DNA from: Planococcus citri | Taxonomy: Eukaryota > Arthropoda > Insecta > Hemiptera > Pseudococcidae | Assembly: GCF_950023065.1 (NCBI RefSeq) | Contig: NC_088678.1 | Span: 28,758,580 to 28,822,579, forward strand | Direction: 5' to 3' | DNA length: 64,000 nt | In this document: positions 9,931 to 21,717 of the stretch, one piece after another | Position numbering within the stretch: the first letter of the stretch is position 1 | Layout of the letters: each line of letters opens with the position of its first letter | Notes under the pieces: model-generated | Seen by the model: the letters and a program-made list of their open reading frames with translations, nothing else | Database searches by the model: none | Told to the model about the DNA's origin: nothing | Made by a program: the position numbers and the translations under genes

Positions 9931-11106
9931 CAGGGTTTGGGAACGATACTAATTCTGATACCAAAAAACCAATATCTACCTACAAAACCGTCTACTTAAT
10001 TTAGAAAAAAAAAAAAAAAAAAATGAAAAATCGTTAACCAAATACCGATAAATTGACAAATGAAACCCCAATTTACAAAATACCAATTAAATTTTCAAAA
10101 TTTGTACAAATACTGAAAATTATTACTGAAATTATTTAAAAATTGGTATTTCGGTATTTTCATTTTTTTTCTTTTTGGCAATTTATGCAATCAATTCCTA
10201 TTAGGAATTTTTTTGCCAAAAAACCTAAATGTTTTCATTTTTTGGCAACATTGGCAAAAAGCTGAACTTACCGATGAAATCATCATTTCGTCATCGACAT
10301 TTTGTTAAAGATTTTCGTTATCTTGGAGTGTAGCAGCTCCAACTCATTCGCTGAGAAGAATACAAAAAGAATTACTTACTGCTTATTATTTTCTTTCGCG
10401 CCATATCTAATAGCTAACAAACTTGTTGAAATTAGTACCTATATCATAAATCTAAAAAAAAGACTTTTTGACAATTACTGGTAAAAAAAAAAGCGAACTA
10501 ATTCGCAAGTTTTTCGTAATAAAGCAGGACTTTTCAGAATTTGTAGCATAAAAATGAGAATTTTTTCAATTTCTGACAAGAAAGCAACGAGCCTTTTTTA
10601 CAATTTTTGGAAAAAATGAGGCTTTTTGGATTTTTTTTTTGCAAAAAATCGACAATTTTTAATGATTTTTTGCATGAAAAGTGAAACTTTTTGTACAATT
10701 TTTATCAAAAAAGTGAGACTTTTTTCTGGCAATTTTTGTTATTTTTTCTTGGTATAAAACGCAAGATACTTCATCAATTTAGTATGAAAAAAACTCCAAA
10801 TTCCGGCTGAATTTTTCAAAAATGAAAAATCCAAACTGCTGGAGCCAAAGTCAAATGAAGAAAAAAATTTCAAGAAAAATTTTGAAAACACCAAAAAATA
10901 TCAATTTTAAAATAATTTTGGTAATAGTTTTCGCCTTTCGGTATTTGTACTAATTTAGAAAATGTAATAATTCGTATATTGTAAATATCGGAGTTTCATT
11001 TGTCAAGTTATTGATATTGGTTAACGGTTTGTTTTGAATTTTTTTTTAATTGTGTAGTTTTACTGGAATTAGTTTAACAGTATCGGTATATCGTTCCCCA
11101 ACCCTG
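9931..11106. mobile_element. Non-autonomous hAT-like element, 1176 bp
   Basis: Left terminus CAGGGTTTGGGAACGATACT and right terminus (read inverted) CAGGGTTGGGGAACGATATA form terminal inverted repeats of the CAGGG type expected for the hAT superfamily. Pairing extends inward: TCGTTAACCAAATACCGATA and GACAAATGAAACCCC face inverse blocks at 10995-11040. The interior is T/A-rich with no transposase. The flanking octamers (ttgaaaag and ctaaaaaa) match at only 5 of 8 positions, so the target duplication is weak or decayed. Confidence 0.7.
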
Positions 11107-11249
11107 CTAAAAAACGTTGAAAAGTACCGAAATTTCCACCTTTAAAACAAACATTTGCAATGTTCTTTTTTGCAACACTGACATTGTTGAATGATACCAT
11201 ACATGATTCACTTCGTTTTGGTATTCGTCTGTACAATAATTTTATCCCC

Positions 11250-11347
11250 CCAGGGTGTATGTGCATAGTTTTGGAGTAATTTGAAGTGATCTGTACTTTG
11301 AGCTGTTTATTTAAAAATTGAGTTTACATTTGAAGGAAATTTACCGC
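11250..11347 (+). repeat. Direct repeat flanking hAT-like element, right copy
   Basis: Counterpart of 9253-9355. It begins right after CCCCCCAGG and ends at ATTTACCGCC. Confidence 0.75.
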
Positions 11348-12240
11348 CATCGAAGCGCAGAGTGGTAACACTGCTCCGATGCCCCACATTACTGAATTTT
11401 TTGTTTTGTGCGACCGGCATCACTGTTCTAGTAAACATTTACCTTTTTGACACAAAATATTTTCCCTAATAATGAACGATTCTTCTGTATTTTAAAACCT
11501 TAATACTACGTTTAAAACTCTTGTTAAAACTTAAAATTAATTTTAAAAAACGAATTAAACTGTTAAAACCTTAAAATTAATCACGCTGCTCGCGTTTTAA
11601 AACTCATTAAGAGCAGTTCTACTTTTAATCGACCGTATTGATCACACAACTTTCTCAGTAATTTTGTTTATTGTGGAAGGATTAAGTATAGATTATTTTC
11701 TAAATCTGGTCAATCTGGGAGGAAGCTCTACCCTTTAAAGTATTTTCAGCGTGTTTAAACCGAAAACAAAAAACAAAAAAACAAACATGGAAGCTCCATG
11801 AAGCTCTTTAAAGTGAACAATGAACATGAATGTTGAGTTTTTCCCCAGGAAGAATTTTGGCATGTTAACAGTAGGAAATCGAAACAACTTTTTTTCTATG
11901 CAATTTTATCTCAAACACGGTTCCAATTCCAAACGAGCCACTGAAAATGAAAAATGTTGCATAAAATTCAGTTTTAGCCAGTGTCCATTTGTGAAAATGT
12001 AAGTGTTGCTCAATTTTTCTAAAATTTAATAATGAACTCACTTCACTTTCATCTGATTGTGACAAATATTTCAATAAATAAAAGCCAATTAGACATTAGG
12101 ATTTTATTACAATCCTTAGCATTTTGGCGCCAAATTCGAAGAAGTTACCAGCAATTGTTTACGTCCGTGATGATGAGAAATTTTAGCACTGTTTTCATCA
12201 GAAATTTCTACGCAATTTTTAAATGGCCATAAATTTATAA
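11348..12240. other. Non-coding DNA, no gene seen
   Basis: AT-rich sequence including a TTAAAACC/TTAAAACTC-rich patch (11490-11610). Short frames on both strands have no recognisable domain. Confidence 0.5.
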
Positions 12241-12244
12241 AGTG

Positions 12245-12535
12245 TCAGTTTATAGCCAATCAACAAACAGTATATTTTTTAATTCATGTACGAATGATTT
12301 TATTTAGTTGAATGTTCTAATTTGCGAAAAATGTTATCAACTTATTTTTTTGAAAAGTGGTACATTCTACTTTATAAATTATATATAAAAAAAAAACAAC
12401 CAAGAAATGATAAATCAGCTTCAAGTTGATATTTGAAAGCAAACTTAGCAACCAAAATGCAACCATTAACCAATATGGTGAAAGCAAATGTAAAACTATC
12501 TTGCAATCAGCGAATAGCTGAATGACTTGTTTATA
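12245..12535 (+). repeat. Family A repeat, long copy
   Basis: Left end TTTATAGCCAATCAACAAAC. The middle block, with TTAGTTGAATGTTCTAATTT, is shared with 52800-53222. Then AACCATTAACCAATATGGTG and the tail TTGCAATCAGCGAATAGCTG followed by AATGACTTGTTT. The tail can fold: GCAATCAGC pairs with GCTGAT-type bases around a GAAT loop. There is no terminal inverted repeat and no ORF. Confidence 0.75.
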
Positions 12536-12741
12536 ATACTGACATCCTAAAGAAAACTCTGCTCTGTTTTCAAAGCGATGCAGCTCGAAAACAAAGCATT
12601 TTCTCACCAAACTACATGGAACAAAAGTCGCAGAAAATTCAATTCTCTACGAGTAAAGTGTCATTAAATTTGTTGAAAAGTGAAGAATGAAAAATCAGTT
12701 CATTTTTACTTGAAGGAACTTTAGCGAACTTTTGAATGATT

Positions 12742-12754
12742 GGGGGGGGGGGGG
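12742..12754 (+). repeat. Poly-G tract (13 G)
   Basis: Thirteen consecutive G. Comparable runs of 9-14 G or C occur at 3480, 21994, 27737, 28742, 36957, 42553, 43509 and 57646 (C). Confidence 0.95.
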
Positions 12755-12759
12755 ACTTT

Positions 12760-14700
12760 GAAAATATCCTAAAGGATATCGTTTTATTCATTATTCATAA
12801 TCATAAACTGTGCCTGCCTAATGAATAATGATGAAGAGTGAAAAAAGTGTGCAATTTCAAATTTTGGCCACTGTGTCGATTAAATTGCCAGACAAACGTG
12901 TTCTTAAGTATTGTTTGGACGTAATAATTCAATTATACATACATATCAGCTAGTTATCAAAAACAGAAAGTCTCAGTCGAATCGTTGCGGTACTTATCTA
13001 CTATCTACGTGTTTTTTCAAGGTATTATTGTTACCAAAGTTTTCTTGTTTAGAAATAAAATCGAATGTAATGAGAAATCTGCTAAATTACGTGCGATAAT
13101 GCGGATCCACTACCTATATTTGGATTTCATTTCCTCGTGAAATTCGCCAAAACACTTTGAAACATTTAGTAGGTACCTCTATGCCTACGAGTAGTACCTA
13201 TTTCGAAAACAGCCCATTTCATCTTCTAACTGCAGTTCGTTAGTGAATACTTCATCACGCCGTTAGCTTTTTCCTTTTACGAAATCAGAACCTCGTTATT
13301 ATCTTCCGTTCATTTATTCAACGCTTTCACTTTTCAATCTATACTGCAGATTCCACTAGGGAATTTTTCTGCCGAAGTATACTTTTTTCATCTTTTTTTA
13401 AACGAGAAGAATCGTTAGGCGAATTTAGAGCTTCGTTAAGATACTTTTTCATCTTTTCGCGCTCTGGTATGAGTTAATTATTAACTGAAAAGAGTCGATA
13501 TACAGGCGTTAATATTTTCTCATCTCGAGGTTCTCGCGTGAGTATCGAGAAAATGGCTCGAAAATGGAGAAGCTACGGGGTGCATATTTGAAGAAGAAAA
13601 TACACGCATATTGCTACCCTGGATTTTTTCAGGTTGGGCAGGGGGTAAGGTGCTAGGATGGGCAAGATTTTAGCAAAAAAGTATGATTTTAATTGCAATC
13701 ATGTTTCGTTTTCAGTTAACTAGGAACTTCATTTACGTTATTTCAGGTGATAAAAATATGTGGATAAATTCAAGAAAAATTCGTAAGATGCAATGACACG
13801 AGCTAACATGAGATGAAAAATAGAACGAAAAAAAAATTTGAAAAAACAGAAACAAATGAGTAAAAAGTCGAGGGTTTAGAATCAAACGAATGGCTAAGCT
13901 TTCATTTTCAGGGTGTTCATTCCGCCTAATTAGAATCGGTAAAAGGAGACCAGGTCACAAATTACTCGTAAGTTGAATATTCGTTCCATCGAAACACCCT
14001 CATCAGCACTCAGCACTCAGCAGTCGTCGTCGAGTTGAAATTTCCACCATGCAAATGAGATCTACATAGATACTCGTAATTTCGAAGGCAGAATTGTTTC
14101 AATTAATTTTACTCGCTCCACATCTGTTTTAAACGTTGGTCAAAGCGACGCGATCTGCTGCAGTCGTTGTTTGGTTTATATAATGAGTATGTCACGTACG
14201 ATAAAAAATTTTTAAAAAAATTGAAAAAACACTGCGAATTTCATCGTTGATCGAATGCGAAAAGCGTATAAAAATTTCATCGTCATTGGCGTTTGATAAC
14301 GACGAGAACGACATCGACATCGACATGCTTTGATATTGTTTTAGCCATCCGGCCTTTTCTGGCCGCGGAGCTCATTATATTCGAAATTAAATTTCCATAA
14401 TGGTACACGTCAGGTATTCATTTGCGGATAAATCGTATTTAAAGTTCAGTTTACCACGACCAAACGTTATTTTACGGTTGTGTAATTAAAGTTGAAAAGT
14501 TTATTAAGTAAGGCTTTGGCGTTCGCGTCGTTGTTCTATTCAAAGGAAACTATTTCAAGTTTACCCCCTTACCTACTTTCTCTTCTTTATTCTTTCGACT
14601 CACTGTACGCCGCCTGTTTATGGTTCGATGTGTTTTGACAATTTTTTGCGCTTCGTTAGGTCGTTATTTCAATACAATACAGGGTGTTTTTCGTGTATGA
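12760..14700. other. Low-repeat, CpG-richer stretch
   Basis: Largely free of the repeat families around it. It has many CpG sites between about 13180 and 14640 (for example CAGTCGTCGTCGAGTTG near 14020) and several ATTAATTA-like homeodomain-type cores. No reading frame supports a protein. This is a candidate for host regulatory DNA on base composition alone. Confidence 0.3.
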
Positions 14701-15830
14701 ACCAGCTATATATAGTTTATTTTTTTTGTAGAATATACTTAGATGTGAAAAATTAAGTTGACTGGTTGTTGATTGATCTTCGAGGTGACGTACCTATCTA
14801 TATATTTTTATCAATCCCAATTTCTTCTCCAAGTCATTTGATATAACTATTGAAAAATTTTACTTACTTTAGTCTGTGTGGATGTGTGGAATGTTGTTGT
14901 TCAACCAAATCCCCGTTTTCACCATTTTGAGTGAAAAAAATTCCCTATAAATTCATAAAAACTCCCTAATTTTTCAAAAACCATTTCCCATCATTCCTAA
15001 TTAGTAGAAGGCACAATAAATTACTTTGTTTGCATTTTCAAATGTACCTACATATTTATTTCATAGAAATATGATCCAGTCGCTCACTAATAAGTTAATA
15101 TCAATGTATAATTGTCTGTCCTTTAATTATAAATATTTCTCCATAATTTTAGTATTTAATAATCAGTTTTAGGGCCATATTAATAGACGTTTACTTAGGG
15201 ATCACTTGGCAAAGTGATGAATTTTGAAGCAATTTTTCCAGGCATGATTGAATTTTTGAAAATTTTTTTATTAATAAATTGAGATATTGTACTCCAAAGT
15301 ATCGATTTATCAGTTTAAAAATATGACATTTTTACTCGTTTATGAGAAAAATTGAATCAGAATTCACCTTTTAGCCAAGTGATCCCTGAGCAACTTCTAG
15401 ATATGAATACGACCCTTAGTCGTTTTGCGGCATGTTATTCATAATCATATGAGAGAATGGAGAAGTCGTAGACCTGATACTTCAAGATATTAGATAAGAC
15501 CACCGCATACACCTTGTTACGTTGGCATAGACAGGGACACACTATTTTGTTACTTACTTAAGATTGGACAAGGACGTAGATTTTTGCAACATTTTTCACT
15601 TTTTGTCGACATGTCGATGTTAATGTTGATGTAAAATTTGACATCAACAAATACATCCAGAATATCAACATCACGTCATCTACAACTCCAAACTGTGGAA
15701 AAGTGAATAATTTCATCAATTCCCTAAAAAATTTGTTTTCCTTATTGAACAAGATCATATTTTTGAATGTTTACTAAACTTTTAAACACTAAAACAGAAC
15801 TTTTAATTCTGAAAAATTGGTCGACTTAGT
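14701..15830. other. Non-coding DNA with a degenerate inverted repeat
   Basis: AT-rich. ATTAATAGACGTTTACTTAGGGATCACTTGGC near 15180-15212 is answered inversely near 15373-15415 (GCCAAGTGATCCCTGAG, then a diverged ATGAATACGACC). This suggests an old fold-back of about 240 bases at 15173-15418. No gene seen. Confidence 0.4.
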
Positions 15831-15831
15831 T

Positions 15832-15868
15832 GTAGATGTAAATTTCAAGCATTGAATTTTACATCTAC
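15832..15868. repeat. Short perfect-stem hairpin
   Basis: GTAGATGTAAATT and AATTTTACATCTAC flank a short loop. The stem has one or two mismatches. It may be the end of a small palindromic element. Confidence 0.5.
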
Positions 15869-15935
15869 CCTACATGTCAAAATGGCATGTCAAGGTATCA
15901 GAAATAATGAGAAAATTTTGAAAATTTTCATTTAC

Positions 15936-16838
15936 CTGCATCGACCTTTTATTCTCCTCATCTGGACCGCGATTCCAAAGCTTCATTTTGATGCAAACCT
16001 CCCAAATCGAGTTTGTAAAGAATGCCTCTGCGCATTGCGCGAACTTGTCTCTTACCTTACCCCTCTTACCAAGTGTACGATCCATTGTACGATCCATGGT
16101 ACGATCATAATCGCGTGTGGAAGGTGGTTATCTCCTTCCACACGCGATCATGATGGATTAGGATCATACGTGCGGTAAGTGGGGTATGGTAAGAGACGAG
16201 TTCGCGCAATGCGCAGAGGCATTCTTCGATGGCTTGGTATAAATACCACGTAAGTCCAAAATCCTACATTTTTCAGGAGAACAAAAAAACGTTTAAAACA
16301 TTCATATTTTGTTATTTGCAGTTTTAAATTGCATTATTATGTTTTAAAGGTCTTAATGGTATGGCCTGATGATATTTTACAGGTTGATAAAATAAAATTA
16401 GTTGATTAAAGCGTTTTGGAAGGACATACGAGGTTTCTAGAGACGACATATGAGATTTTCATCGTACTTATGTACGACTTACGTGGTTTTTAACAAGGAC
16501 TTATGAGGTTTTCAAATTTACAATTGATGAAATTCATGTACTTACCTTGTAAGTCGGACTTACATGTTTTTTAATGTTGGATTTTCGCCGATTAGAGCGC
16601 TAGGATGCGTTTTAGACTTATGAGGTTTTTAAATTCGGATTCCTCGTTGTTTTCTCACTATATTAATTTACTAAAGAAACCACAAAAAAAGCATTTTCAA
16701 AAAAATTTGGACTTACAAGGTTTTTATACCAAGCCATCGTCTTTACAAACTCGATTTGGGAGGTTTGCTTCAAATATTTGCTTGAATTCCGATTGGAATC
16801 GCTGTCCAGATAGGGAATAAAAGGTCGATGTTTACCTG
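15936..16838. mobile_element. Fold-back element with a second palindrome inserted
   Basis: The left arm (GCATCGACCTTTTATT, GGACCGCGATTCC, CCTCCCAAATCGAGTTTGTA) and the block GATGGCTTGGTATAAA near 16229 return inverted at 16705-16838 (TTTATACCAAGCCATCG, then TACAAACTCGATTTGGGAGG, then AATAAAAGGTCGATG). The two left blocks are split by a 203-base palindrome, while the right arm keeps them joined. The interior (16260-16700) repeats TTATGAGGTTTT-like phrases. No transposase. Confidence 0.75.
16021..16223. mobile_element. 203-bp palindromic insert inside the fold-back arm
   Basis: AATGCCTCTGCGCATTGCGC at the left end is matched inversely by GCGCAATGCGCAGAGGCATT at the right. A second stem, CGCGTGTGGAAGG/CCTTCCACACGCG, lies in the centre with ACGATCCAT repeats. 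The composition is CpG-rich, unlike its host. The uninterrupted right arm (CCATCGTCTTTACAAACTCG) shows the empty site. Confidence 0.8.
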
Positions 16839-16872
16839 GCTTTTGTACGGGCAGAATATTCCTACTAAATAA

Positions 16873-17310
16873 TTAATTGATCACTTTTTGATCATTATGT
16901 TGGAAAAAAATATAGTCGATGTAAATGTCGGCGTCGACAATTGTTGTGTGGGTATACTCATTGTTCGATTTCCCAGCACATTTGCAAGGTTGTTGAAAGC
17001 GTGATTTGATTTCTTTTATCACAATTGGTTTTGGCTTGACCTCCAATCTCACAAGTAGTATCCTCTCTGATTTTGGAATTATGGCACTGATTTTATCGCT
17101 GATTCTGGTATGTATTAATATACCCACACCTAGTTTGTGTGTGTCTTTCCCAGTGTAGATCATTTCATAGTCTTGATCTACCCAGTTTCTACCATTTCCA
17201 ATCCATCGGGTCTCACTTATTCCTAATACGTCAATTTGTAATCTCCTGGCTTCCATAATTACATTAGCAAGTCCCTTGTTTTGATTCCACGTATTCTTAG
17301 TACCCTATCC
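16873..17310 (-). pseudogene. LINE endonuclease (EEP) domain fragment
   Basis: The minus-strand frame reads TKNTWNQNKGLANVIMEARR, then LQIDVLGISETRWIGNGR, and later GVGILIHTRISDKI and ERILLVRLEVKPKPIVI. The TWN start, the SETRW motif (its E is a metal-binding residue of exonuclease-endonuclease-phosphatase folds) and the GVGIL motif are those of apurinic-like endonucleases of non-LTR retrotransposons. The frame decays after KPKPIVIKE, before the H/D active-site residues, and no reverse transcriptase follows. The copy is truncated at its 3' side, next to the fold-back at 15936-16838. Confidence 0.75.
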
Positions 17311-17880
17311 GGCTGCCTTGGCGGATGAGGATCAGCCTGATGGAGACTTGGAGCCGTTGCTAAATTGATGTCCATATAATTCTAGGGAAATGTAATGGTG
17401 TTGGTTTCCCATTGCCTTACACCATGATTTTCCGTTGGGGTTTACTCCGTTAGCAGAATTTGCCAGTTTTTAGGTGCTGGTATTCGCCTTCTCACTCTGA
17501 AGTTCTTGCGCTTCCCTAGGGCTGGAACGAATGAGTTGTTGGTGTTCTGCAGCTCTTATGCATTCTTGTTTGTAATCCGTATTTATGTAGAGGCTTGGCC
17601 TTTGACTTGCCACTCCTCTCCGTCGTTCCACAAACTGGAGAATTCTGGTTTAGGCATGTTTATCGATTCCGAGTCCATCAAACAGCAACATGTTACCACC
17701 CCGCACAACATGGACGTGCAGAATACCCCTGGTGTAGTCTTCGCCTTCTCATCTGTCCTGGGGGACTGGCACCTCTTGATGATCCGAGCTACTACCTAGA
17801 GACTACCTCTAGCAACAACAACTTGTGCCCTGGCGGGGCACTTTACTTTAAAACTATTATAAAATTTACTTACTTCAGTC
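17311..17880 (-). mobile_element. Probable 5' region of the same LINE copy
   Basis: Contiguous upstream (minus-strand) sequence is much less AT-rich than its surroundings and includes CTAGAGGTAGTCTCTAGGTA and GTGCCCCGCCAGGGCAC, the latter a perfect GC-rich stem with a short loop near 17831-17847. The composition changes sharply at about 17850-17880. Plus-strand frames here are by-products. Assignment as 5' UTR or ORF1 relic is inference from position. Confidence 0.45.
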
Positions 17881-18549
17881 GGGCTTTGGAGGGGATTTCC
17901 TACAACGTTTTCTATGTAGTAACATCACAAACTTATAATTCAAAACGTAAGAGAAATCAATTTTTTGATTTTATTTTCAACATTGTTGTATTTGTTGTTG
18001 TTACTTTTTTAAAAATTTAACAAACACAATTTTTGCACATGTTGCAAATTGAAAATGAAAACCAATCATTGCAGAAATGAAATAGATGCTCGAACAATAG
18101 GCAAGTTTTGTTATGATCAATTTTTTACTTACTCAAACTTTTTAGAGTTATTGAGATTCAAAAATTCTCAATTGAACGAGATTTTCAATAAATGAACAAT
18201 TGAATTTCAATAATTTTTTAAATTTTAGGTTAAGAAAAATATTGATCATGACAAAATTTGCTCCTTTCGTAATGGACTAGGTATTCATTTCGATCATCAT
18301 TTTTTTCATTGCAATTTTTTGACAATAAAATTGATTCAGTCCGTTGAATTTTGCAAGTTGAGTAATAAATGATCACCAAGCTTCATGAATGCGAATAGTA
18401 ATCATCAAAAGGAGCTCGAGTTTCATGAATAGGTCACATTTTGGAAAAAGTTAGAAGAGCTCTTGAAGAAGAATCTTTAATTCAACTATAGGTATACAGA
18501 AGCGCATTTATATCAATTTAGAATATTGAAACTAAGCTGTAGGATTCCA
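17881..18549. other. Non-coding DNA, no gene seen
   Basis: AT-rich. No repeat family member or convincing frame. Confidence 0.5.
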
Positions 18550-18588
18550 TGTTGGAGATATACAAAATTGTTTGAATACTGTAATAAG

Positions 18589-19866
18589 TAGAGCTGGGAT
18601 TTTTATGCTTTGCATACATTTTTTTATGGACTAGAAAAAGTGCATATTTGATAAGATGTTTCTGAGAATCATGAAATTTCCTGATGAATGAGCCCAATAT
18701 CATTTTGCATATTTTGTATATTTCAGACCAAATTGCATATTTGATTGTACTTTAAGGAAAAAACCTGCATATTTCTGCATATTTGAGCATTTTCTGGTAA
18801 TCTTTTTTGCATATTTATGAAAATTTAATTTGCAAAAATTGACATTTTGTGATTTTGAAGATTTTTAAAGTTTTTGCGCGCAGCGTGAAAAAACTCTTAT
18901 GTAATCACTTTTTCCGTCGTCGTCGTCAATACGTATTTATCCAATCAGTGACTAGATATTTGAAATGCTAAGCAACATGCAAAAAAAATCAATTCAAGAA
19001 GCCATTAGCGGATCGGTGATTGGAAGACAGTTTTGAATTTCAGTTTGAACAAGGGTCGGGAAGATTCGTTCTTTTTATTGGGCAATTCCCCACGAACACA
19101 TTTCTGTAAGTGCCACAATTATGGGTTGGTAGTGATGTTTTTTTTTTATTGTTTCATGATTTCAAAAAGTTGTTTTTTCAGCAATTTTAAAATTTTTCAA
19201 TTTTTTATTTATGAAAACAGTTAATCATATGATCGGGAAACGGTAGTTTCTAGAGAAAATAATTGATAAATAAAGTTTCTATAATAAGAATCATATTATC
19301 TTAACCATACAAATTAAATACAAGAGAAGTTTCATTTTATGGCGAAGAAATTTTTTATTGGTCTGCAAAATCGATTTAAAAACCGCAAAAACTCTCTTGT
19401 AATCAGCGATTAGCTGATGGCTTGTTTTTTTAAAAAGATCACAATACTGCACATTAAGTATAGTGACAAGAGGCAGAGTTTTTTGATGGAAAGTCTTGAT
19501 CAGAATGCATTTAATAATTGCATGCAATTCCTTTATTTCCTTTAGTTGAATAATTGCTGATTTTTTTTTTAGTTGAGAATCCTATTTTTTTCTTTTGTTT
19601 CTCGATTTTATGAATTTTATGATGAATTTATTATTATGAAATGACTTGTTTTGGCAATTTTTTTAAAAAAAGAAGTGTATCTTTTTATCACTGCGTTCAT
19701 CTTGTTTTTAATTAAAAGTTTTCAGGTTTTTCAGCTTAAAAACCCCTTTTCAGAGGTACGTTATTCAAACTGAAATTTTTGCGTATTTTTTGCATATTTT
19801 ATGTGAGAAAATTGCATAAAATATTGCATATTTTCATTTTATTTCTGCATAAAAATCCCAGTTTTA
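18589..19866. mobile_element. hAT-like element, 1278 bp, 8-bp target duplication
   Basis: Termini TAGAGCTGGGATTTTTATGC and (inverted) TAAAACTGGGATTTTTATGC are flanked on both sides by GTAATAAG (18581-18588 and 19867-19874), an exact 8-bp target duplication as hAT transposases make. Subterminal zones are dense in GCATATTT. No transposase frame is present. A Helentron-like element occupies 18886-19430, so the original hAT was about 730 bp and non-autonomous. Confidence 0.85.
18886..19430 (+). mobile_element. Helentron-like element nested in the hAT
   Basis: It shares both ends with 22155-22828. The left end is GAAAAAACTCT, TGTAATCACTTTTTC, a GTCGTC run and AAATGCTAAGCAA. The right end is GCAAAAACTCTCTTGTAATC then AGCGATTAGCTGATGGCTTG. 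The ends are not inverted repeats of each other. A short palindrome sits at the 3' end and a GTC microsatellite near the 5' end, which recalls Helentron/DINE-type elements. No Rep/helicase is encoded. The class is inferred. The shared ends are observed. Confidence 0.5.
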
Positions 19867-20290
19867 GTAATAAGGCACCGTGTCCAGTTGATCAAATCAC
19901 AAAAAGTTGAACTACCTGTATAAAAAAAAATAATTTTGAAAAAGTTCGAATTCTTTCAACAAAACAAATGGAATATAAGTTGGAAAGTTTTTTCAGAAAT
20001 AATTCAACAACGTGTGCAAATAACATTAGTCAAAAGCACTCTCAGAAAACATTTATTTAAAAAATAAATAAGTTAAAATTTGACCAATATGTTCTTCACT
20101 CATGTTGTTGAATTACTTTTGAAAAAAAAATTCTATCTTAAATTCGTTTGTTTTGTCAGAAATGAAGGATCTGCTTTCATTTTCCAAAATGATTTTTCTT
20201 TGAAAGCTCAATTGTTTTGTGATTCGGTCAATTGAGGAAGGACTTTATTATACTCTTCAAAGCAATTATTTCTTTCCCTAACACGGAAAC

Positions 20291-21715
20291 CTAGAGAACT
20301 TCCACCAGATCTTCATACAAATAAAAAAAAAATTTAATAAAATTTCGATCGCAATGTTGTTCAAAACGACAAAAATGTTTCATGTGATTTTCAAGTACAT
20401 ATGTATGAAAATTATCAAAACACAGATGACCCTTCATCCCCCATCTGTACGTATTCATCGAGTCACCATTTCCCCTGCATTCCTCTCCTCATCGTCCAAG
20501 AAAGTTAGTCTTTATTCAATAATAAGAAATTGTTGAAGAGAGCCGAGAGATGCATGGTAAACGAGGTGACGAAGGGGTAAAGAGGTATCTAAATGGCAGC
20601 CCGGTCCGAGCGGCAAAAAAAAGTAATCATATTAAAATTTTCAAAGATGAAAAGCCAACTTTTTAAAACGGTTTCGTGAAAAGTTTCACGTTTTTTCTTT
20701 ACCCCTCTCCCTCGGTCGGTCTTTGTATAAAACAGTTTATAAAATGTTTCTACGCGGTATTTAAGGTCTCGCCACACGGTACTTTTTCGCCTTTAAATTC
20801 GACGGTCGAGTTTTTTAAATTAATTTTTTAAATATGTTGAATATTTAAGCCGGTTAAAATGTATTAAAACGGCGTATTTTCAGTCTGCTTTATGGCGCAT
20901 TTTTTTCTGCATTCCCTCGCTTCGCCTTTGTCCACCGTCGGCGGTGGCCGTTGTAATGTTTGACGCGGAGACCTTGGACGATGACCATCGAGCTTTGACG
21001 TGTTTGTTAATGACGAAAGAGGTGGTTTTTTTTTCATTCGTGGCTATAGTAAATAGTTGGAGGTTGTTTGTCGTATATGATTGAAGCTTCGGTCGTTATG
21101 GGTTCAATTTTTTGATAGGTAGTTTGAGGTGTAAGTAAGTGATGTGGATTTTCGAGTGTTTAATTCCAGCGAGGTGTTTTTCTCATAGCTTGTATTGAAA
21201 TGCTGGATAAGATTAAAACTCCTTTGTTTGAATTCACTCATTCTACATGGGTCACAAAAAAGATCGATGCAGTCCATCCTAGAAGTTTCTCAGCTGCGAA
21301 ATAGCCACCTTGTATGTAATTTCACGCATCGTTATTTGCTGAAATCGAAACAAACATTAGGAGAAAGAACGTTTATATGGTCGAACTTGAACTTTTCGAG
21401 ATTCTGTATGTGTTACCTAGATACTCACTCATGCATAAAAGTCATTTAAAAATTGAAAATCTTTGAAAAACTTAGATTCGTATTTGACTAGAAAACTTAT
21501 TTTCGTTAGCAAGTTGCCTCAAGTAAAATGTTCTTGCTGAGTTCAAAATCTCAATTTGCCATATTTTTTGCTTTTTGCTTCCAACTTGAATGACAATCTG
21601 GTCGAATGGTGCCAGAATTTGCGGAAATGCAAATCGAGTTGAGGGACTACTGTTCATATTTTCTCACCGCTAAATCCTGACATGAATTTTAAAATTTTTA
21701 GGAAATTCTCTCTAT
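20291..21715. other. Non-coding DNA; CpG-richer at 20540-21120
   Basis: The central part has CpG clusters (CACCGTCGGCGGTGGCCG near 20932) and no repeat family. The flanks are AT-rich. No convincing coding frame. Confidence 0.4.
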
Positions 21716-21717
21716 TA

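Larger units (their letters stand above)
18550..20290. repeat. Old inverted repeat split by a hAT-like insertion
   Basis: If 18589-19874 is ignored, the joined sequence ATTGTTTGAATACTGTAATAAG, then GCACCG...GTTGATCAAATCAC, AACAAAACAAATGGAAT and AATTCAACAACGTG is the inverse of the right arm at about 20105-20270 (CATGTTGTTGAATTAC, GTTTTGTCAG, TGTGATTCGGTCAATTG, AGCAATTATTTC). The match crosses the insertion point, which independently confirms the hAT boundaries. Confidence 0.7.

Noticed and set aside
15852..16178. 108-codon plus-strand frame
   Set aside because: It runs through the arms of the nested fold-backs and ends in the palindrome centre.
17506..18020. Two overlapping plus-strand frames of 97 and 141 codons
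   Set aside because: They lie antisense in the less AT-rich 5' part of the LINE copy, where stops are simply rarer.
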